64,000 bases of DNA from Pyropia haitanensis. Lineage: Eukaryota > Rhodophyta > Bangiophyceae > Bangiales > Bangiaceae. This document shows positions 62,485 through 64,000 of this stretch, one piece after another. A model generated the notes under the pieces. The model had not been told where the DNA came from and did not search any database. It saw nothing but the letters and a program-made list of their open reading frames with translations. Numbering within the stretch: the stretch's first letter is position 1; each line of letters begins with the position of its first letter. The position numbers were made by a program, and so were the translations under genes. The stretch spans positions 682,001-746,000 of the forward strand of contig SDUX01000001.1 of NCBI GenBank assembly GCA_008729055.1, in the 5' to 3' direction.

Positions 62485-64000
62485 CTACGTCGCCTGAGTT
62501 GGGCGACGCCTCATAGGTATTTTTGCCACGTGGCAATACCGACGGACCTTCTCAGTTGGAAGGTCCTCCACATATTCCCATGTGTCGGAGTCCGACCCAT
62601 ACCCAAACCATCTGACACGGAGCATGAGTCGCCCCGATTCATCGTACCCGTGTCCGACGAATTTATCGAACACGGCTTCCATTGGCTTATTGGAAGTTGA
62701 CGGCAAGGCTGGGACTTGCCATGCCTTGAGTGCCCGAGCCCAAGCTGGGTCTCCCTCGGGTGGTTCGGGAGCGCGAGTTGCGTGATTCCCATTGATAGTA
62801 CGGATGCCATCGTCACTCTCGATGGTCAACCGACGCCCATCCGTCTTCAATATTTGATATGGTCCCAGAGTCTTGAAGACCAATTTCCCGCCCGGTTTGT
62901 CATGGGCATTCACGTACACCCATTCTCCAACTCGGAGGGGGGTACGTCGACTCCTAACTCGGGTGTCGAAATTCTTTTTGTATCTCGCCTGCGCCTTGTC
63001 CATGGTCTTCTGGACAAGGGGCATCATCTCTTCTAACTTATGGAGGAGGGCGGCCCTAGCTTGACCCGGAGTTTGGGCCGACGTGTCACCCTCAGTCTGG
63101 GTGAGGCGTTCAATGGCCACTGGCTTGAGTCGCCGTGGACATACAAAGGCAAACGGTGTCTCTCCCGTGCTACTGTGCACTTGGGAGTTGTACGCTGTCA
63201 CAAGTAGTGACGCGTAGCGCGCCCATGTGACTACATGGTCGTGCACATAGTGACGCAACTGGCGCACTAGTGTCTTATTGAAGCGCTCCACCTGCCCATT
63301 AGTCTGGGGGTGGTACGGGGTGGCGTAGTTTGTTTCCACCCCGAGCATCTTCAGGACTCTCTGGTATAGGACGGACGCGAACTGCGGTCCGTTGTCCGAA
63401 AGGACAGAGTCCGGGATACCATAACTGGCTATCCAGACGTCGAGCAACTCGCTCAAGACGTCCAAGGCAGTGGTGTCCTTGAGTGGGGCCACCCGTGTGA
63501 GCTTAGTAAAGCGATCACACATCACCAGAAGGTACTCATACCCTTCTGGTGTCCGAGGCAGTGGACCAAGTAGGTCCACGGCAATCGCTGCGAACGGCTC
63601 CGTCGCAGGGAAGAGACGCATGGTGGACGTCTCTCTGGCCTCCATGAGTCGGTTTTGTGCACAAGTCGCGCACGAGGCCACATGCCCATACACATCAGCC
63701 ACAAGTGATGGCCAATAATATTTTTTCCTCAGGGTCTGATACAACTTAGTCGACTCTGGGTGGGCACCCAACGGGGAGGAGTGTTCCCGTTGGAGGATGT
63801 CCTTCCTCAGACTCTCGGGAACAACAACTTGTTGTTCTCCTTGGGTATGTCCCCGCCGGCATAAAATGCCGTCTTCACTGAAGAAGAACCGAGTTGGTTC
63901 GGGGTTGTCCAACTCCTTCTTGAGTTGCTGACAGAGTTTGTCAGACTCTTGAGCCTGGACGAGTTTGTCCTTAGGCAAAGGTAGGAGGCGGGCCATCTCC
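62485..64000 (-). CDS. Ty3/gypsy chromovirus Pol polyprotein, C-terminal part (integrase + chromodomain), partial
   Basis: Retrotransposon polyprotein entering from the right edge on the - strand; the frame is open to the window end, so protease, reverse transcriptase and RNase H lie outside. Within ~505 residues: HHCC zinc finger (HSSPLGAHPESTKLYQTLR; ASCATCAQNR); integrase core with first Asp in IAVDLLGPLP, second in VLSDNGPQFA, and Glu in PQTNGQVERFNKTLVRQL; a GPY/F-type segment (FKTLGPYQILK); and at the C terminus a chromodomain (VFDKFVGHGYDESGRLMLRV then RWFGYGSDSDTWEYVEDL), which defines chromoviruses and directs insertion to chromatin marks. Stop TAG 62485-62487. No internal stop or frameshift, so the copy may be young. 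The adjacent purine tract and LTR confirm orientation. Confidence 0.95.
   Translation of the reverse strand, partial: EMARLLPLPKDKLVQAQESDKLCQQLKKELDNPEPTRFFFSEDGILCRRGHTQGEQQVVVPESLRKDILQREHSSPLGAHPESTKLYQTLRKKYYWPSLVADVYGHVASCATCAQNRLMEARETSTMRLFPATEPFAAIAVDLLGPLPRTPEGYEYLLVMCDRFTKLTRVAPLKDTTALDVLSELLDVWIASYGIPDSVLSDNGPQFASVLYQRVLKMLGVETNYATPYHPQTNGQVERFNKTLVRQLRHYVHDHVVTWARYASLLVTAYNSQVHSSTGETPFAFVCPRRLKPVAIERLTQTEGDTSAQTPGQARAALLHKLEEMMPLVQKTMDKAQARYKKNFDTRVRSRRTPLRVGEWVYVNAHDKPGGKLVFKTLGPYQILKTDGRRLTIESDDGIRTINGNHATRAPEPPEGDPAWARALKAWQVPALPSTSNKPMEAVFDKFVGHGYDESGRLMLRVRWFGYGSDSDTWEYVEDLPTEKVRRYCHVAKIPMRRRPTQAT

Overview
This is nuclear DNA from a GC-rich, intron-poor photosynthetic eukaryote. 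The best fit is a bangiophycean red alga of the Porphyra/Pyropia kind. Eukaryotic markers are a mitochondrial complex I 51-kDa subunit, a mitoribosomal protein, a syntaxin, LTV1, an RNase P/MRP Rpr2-type subunit, DPM3 and GT-AG introns. Plastid-type RimP and PrxQ proteins with N-terminal transit-like extensions argue for a plastid. The algal assignment is an inference from composition, gene set and intron scarcity; no marker in the window proves it.

Layout. 0.4-8 kb: mL41 (-), a plasma-membrane-type syntaxin (+), phosphoglucomutase (+, one intron) and RimP (-). 8.9-14.5 kb: two tandem secreted proteins with a hedgehog-type Hint (Hog) domain, separated by two abutting TA-flanked inverted-repeat elements. 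15-27.6 kb: LTV1, NDUFV1, a Cys-rich secreted-type protein, an Rpr2-like protein, fumarase and a CTR copper transporter. 30-38 kb: PDAT-type acyltransferase, DPM3 and a Crinkler-like coiled-coil/kinase protein. 40-45 kb: a broken copy of the DPM3 5' end, unassigned low-complexity DNA and a Pro/Gly-rich protein. 45-59 kb: a 12-bp minisatellite, an aldo/keto reductase, a gene-poor 4-kb stretch, a SHAQKYF-type MYB, a one-Cys PrxQ and a sorbitol-dehydrogenase-like enzyme. 59-64 kb: nested transposons, namely a Fot1/pogo transposase cut by an LTR, then a reverse-oriented Ty3/gypsy chromovirus running off the right edge.

Themes. Carbon and energy metabolism is well represented (phosphoglucomutase, fumarase, complex I, polyol dehydrogenase, aldo/keto reductase, PDAT). 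The rest is ribosome biogenesis/translation (LTV1, mL41, RimP, Rpr2) and secretion/glycosylation (syntaxin, DPM3, Hint proteins). Genes mostly stand alone; convergent and divergent pairs are common. The four well-supported introns all have GTACGT donors and are about 190-250 bp.

The most interesting signal is the Hint pair. Their ectodomains have diverged strongly, but from the catalytic cysteine codon to the stop codon (540 bp) I could find only three base differences, and similarity ends at the stop. This points to domain-restricted gene conversion or module replacement.

Limits. GC richness produces long spurious open frames on both strands and homopolymer runs may hide indels, so Gly/Pro/Ala/Arg-only frames without family motifs were not called. 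Residue positions and alignments were counted by eye.
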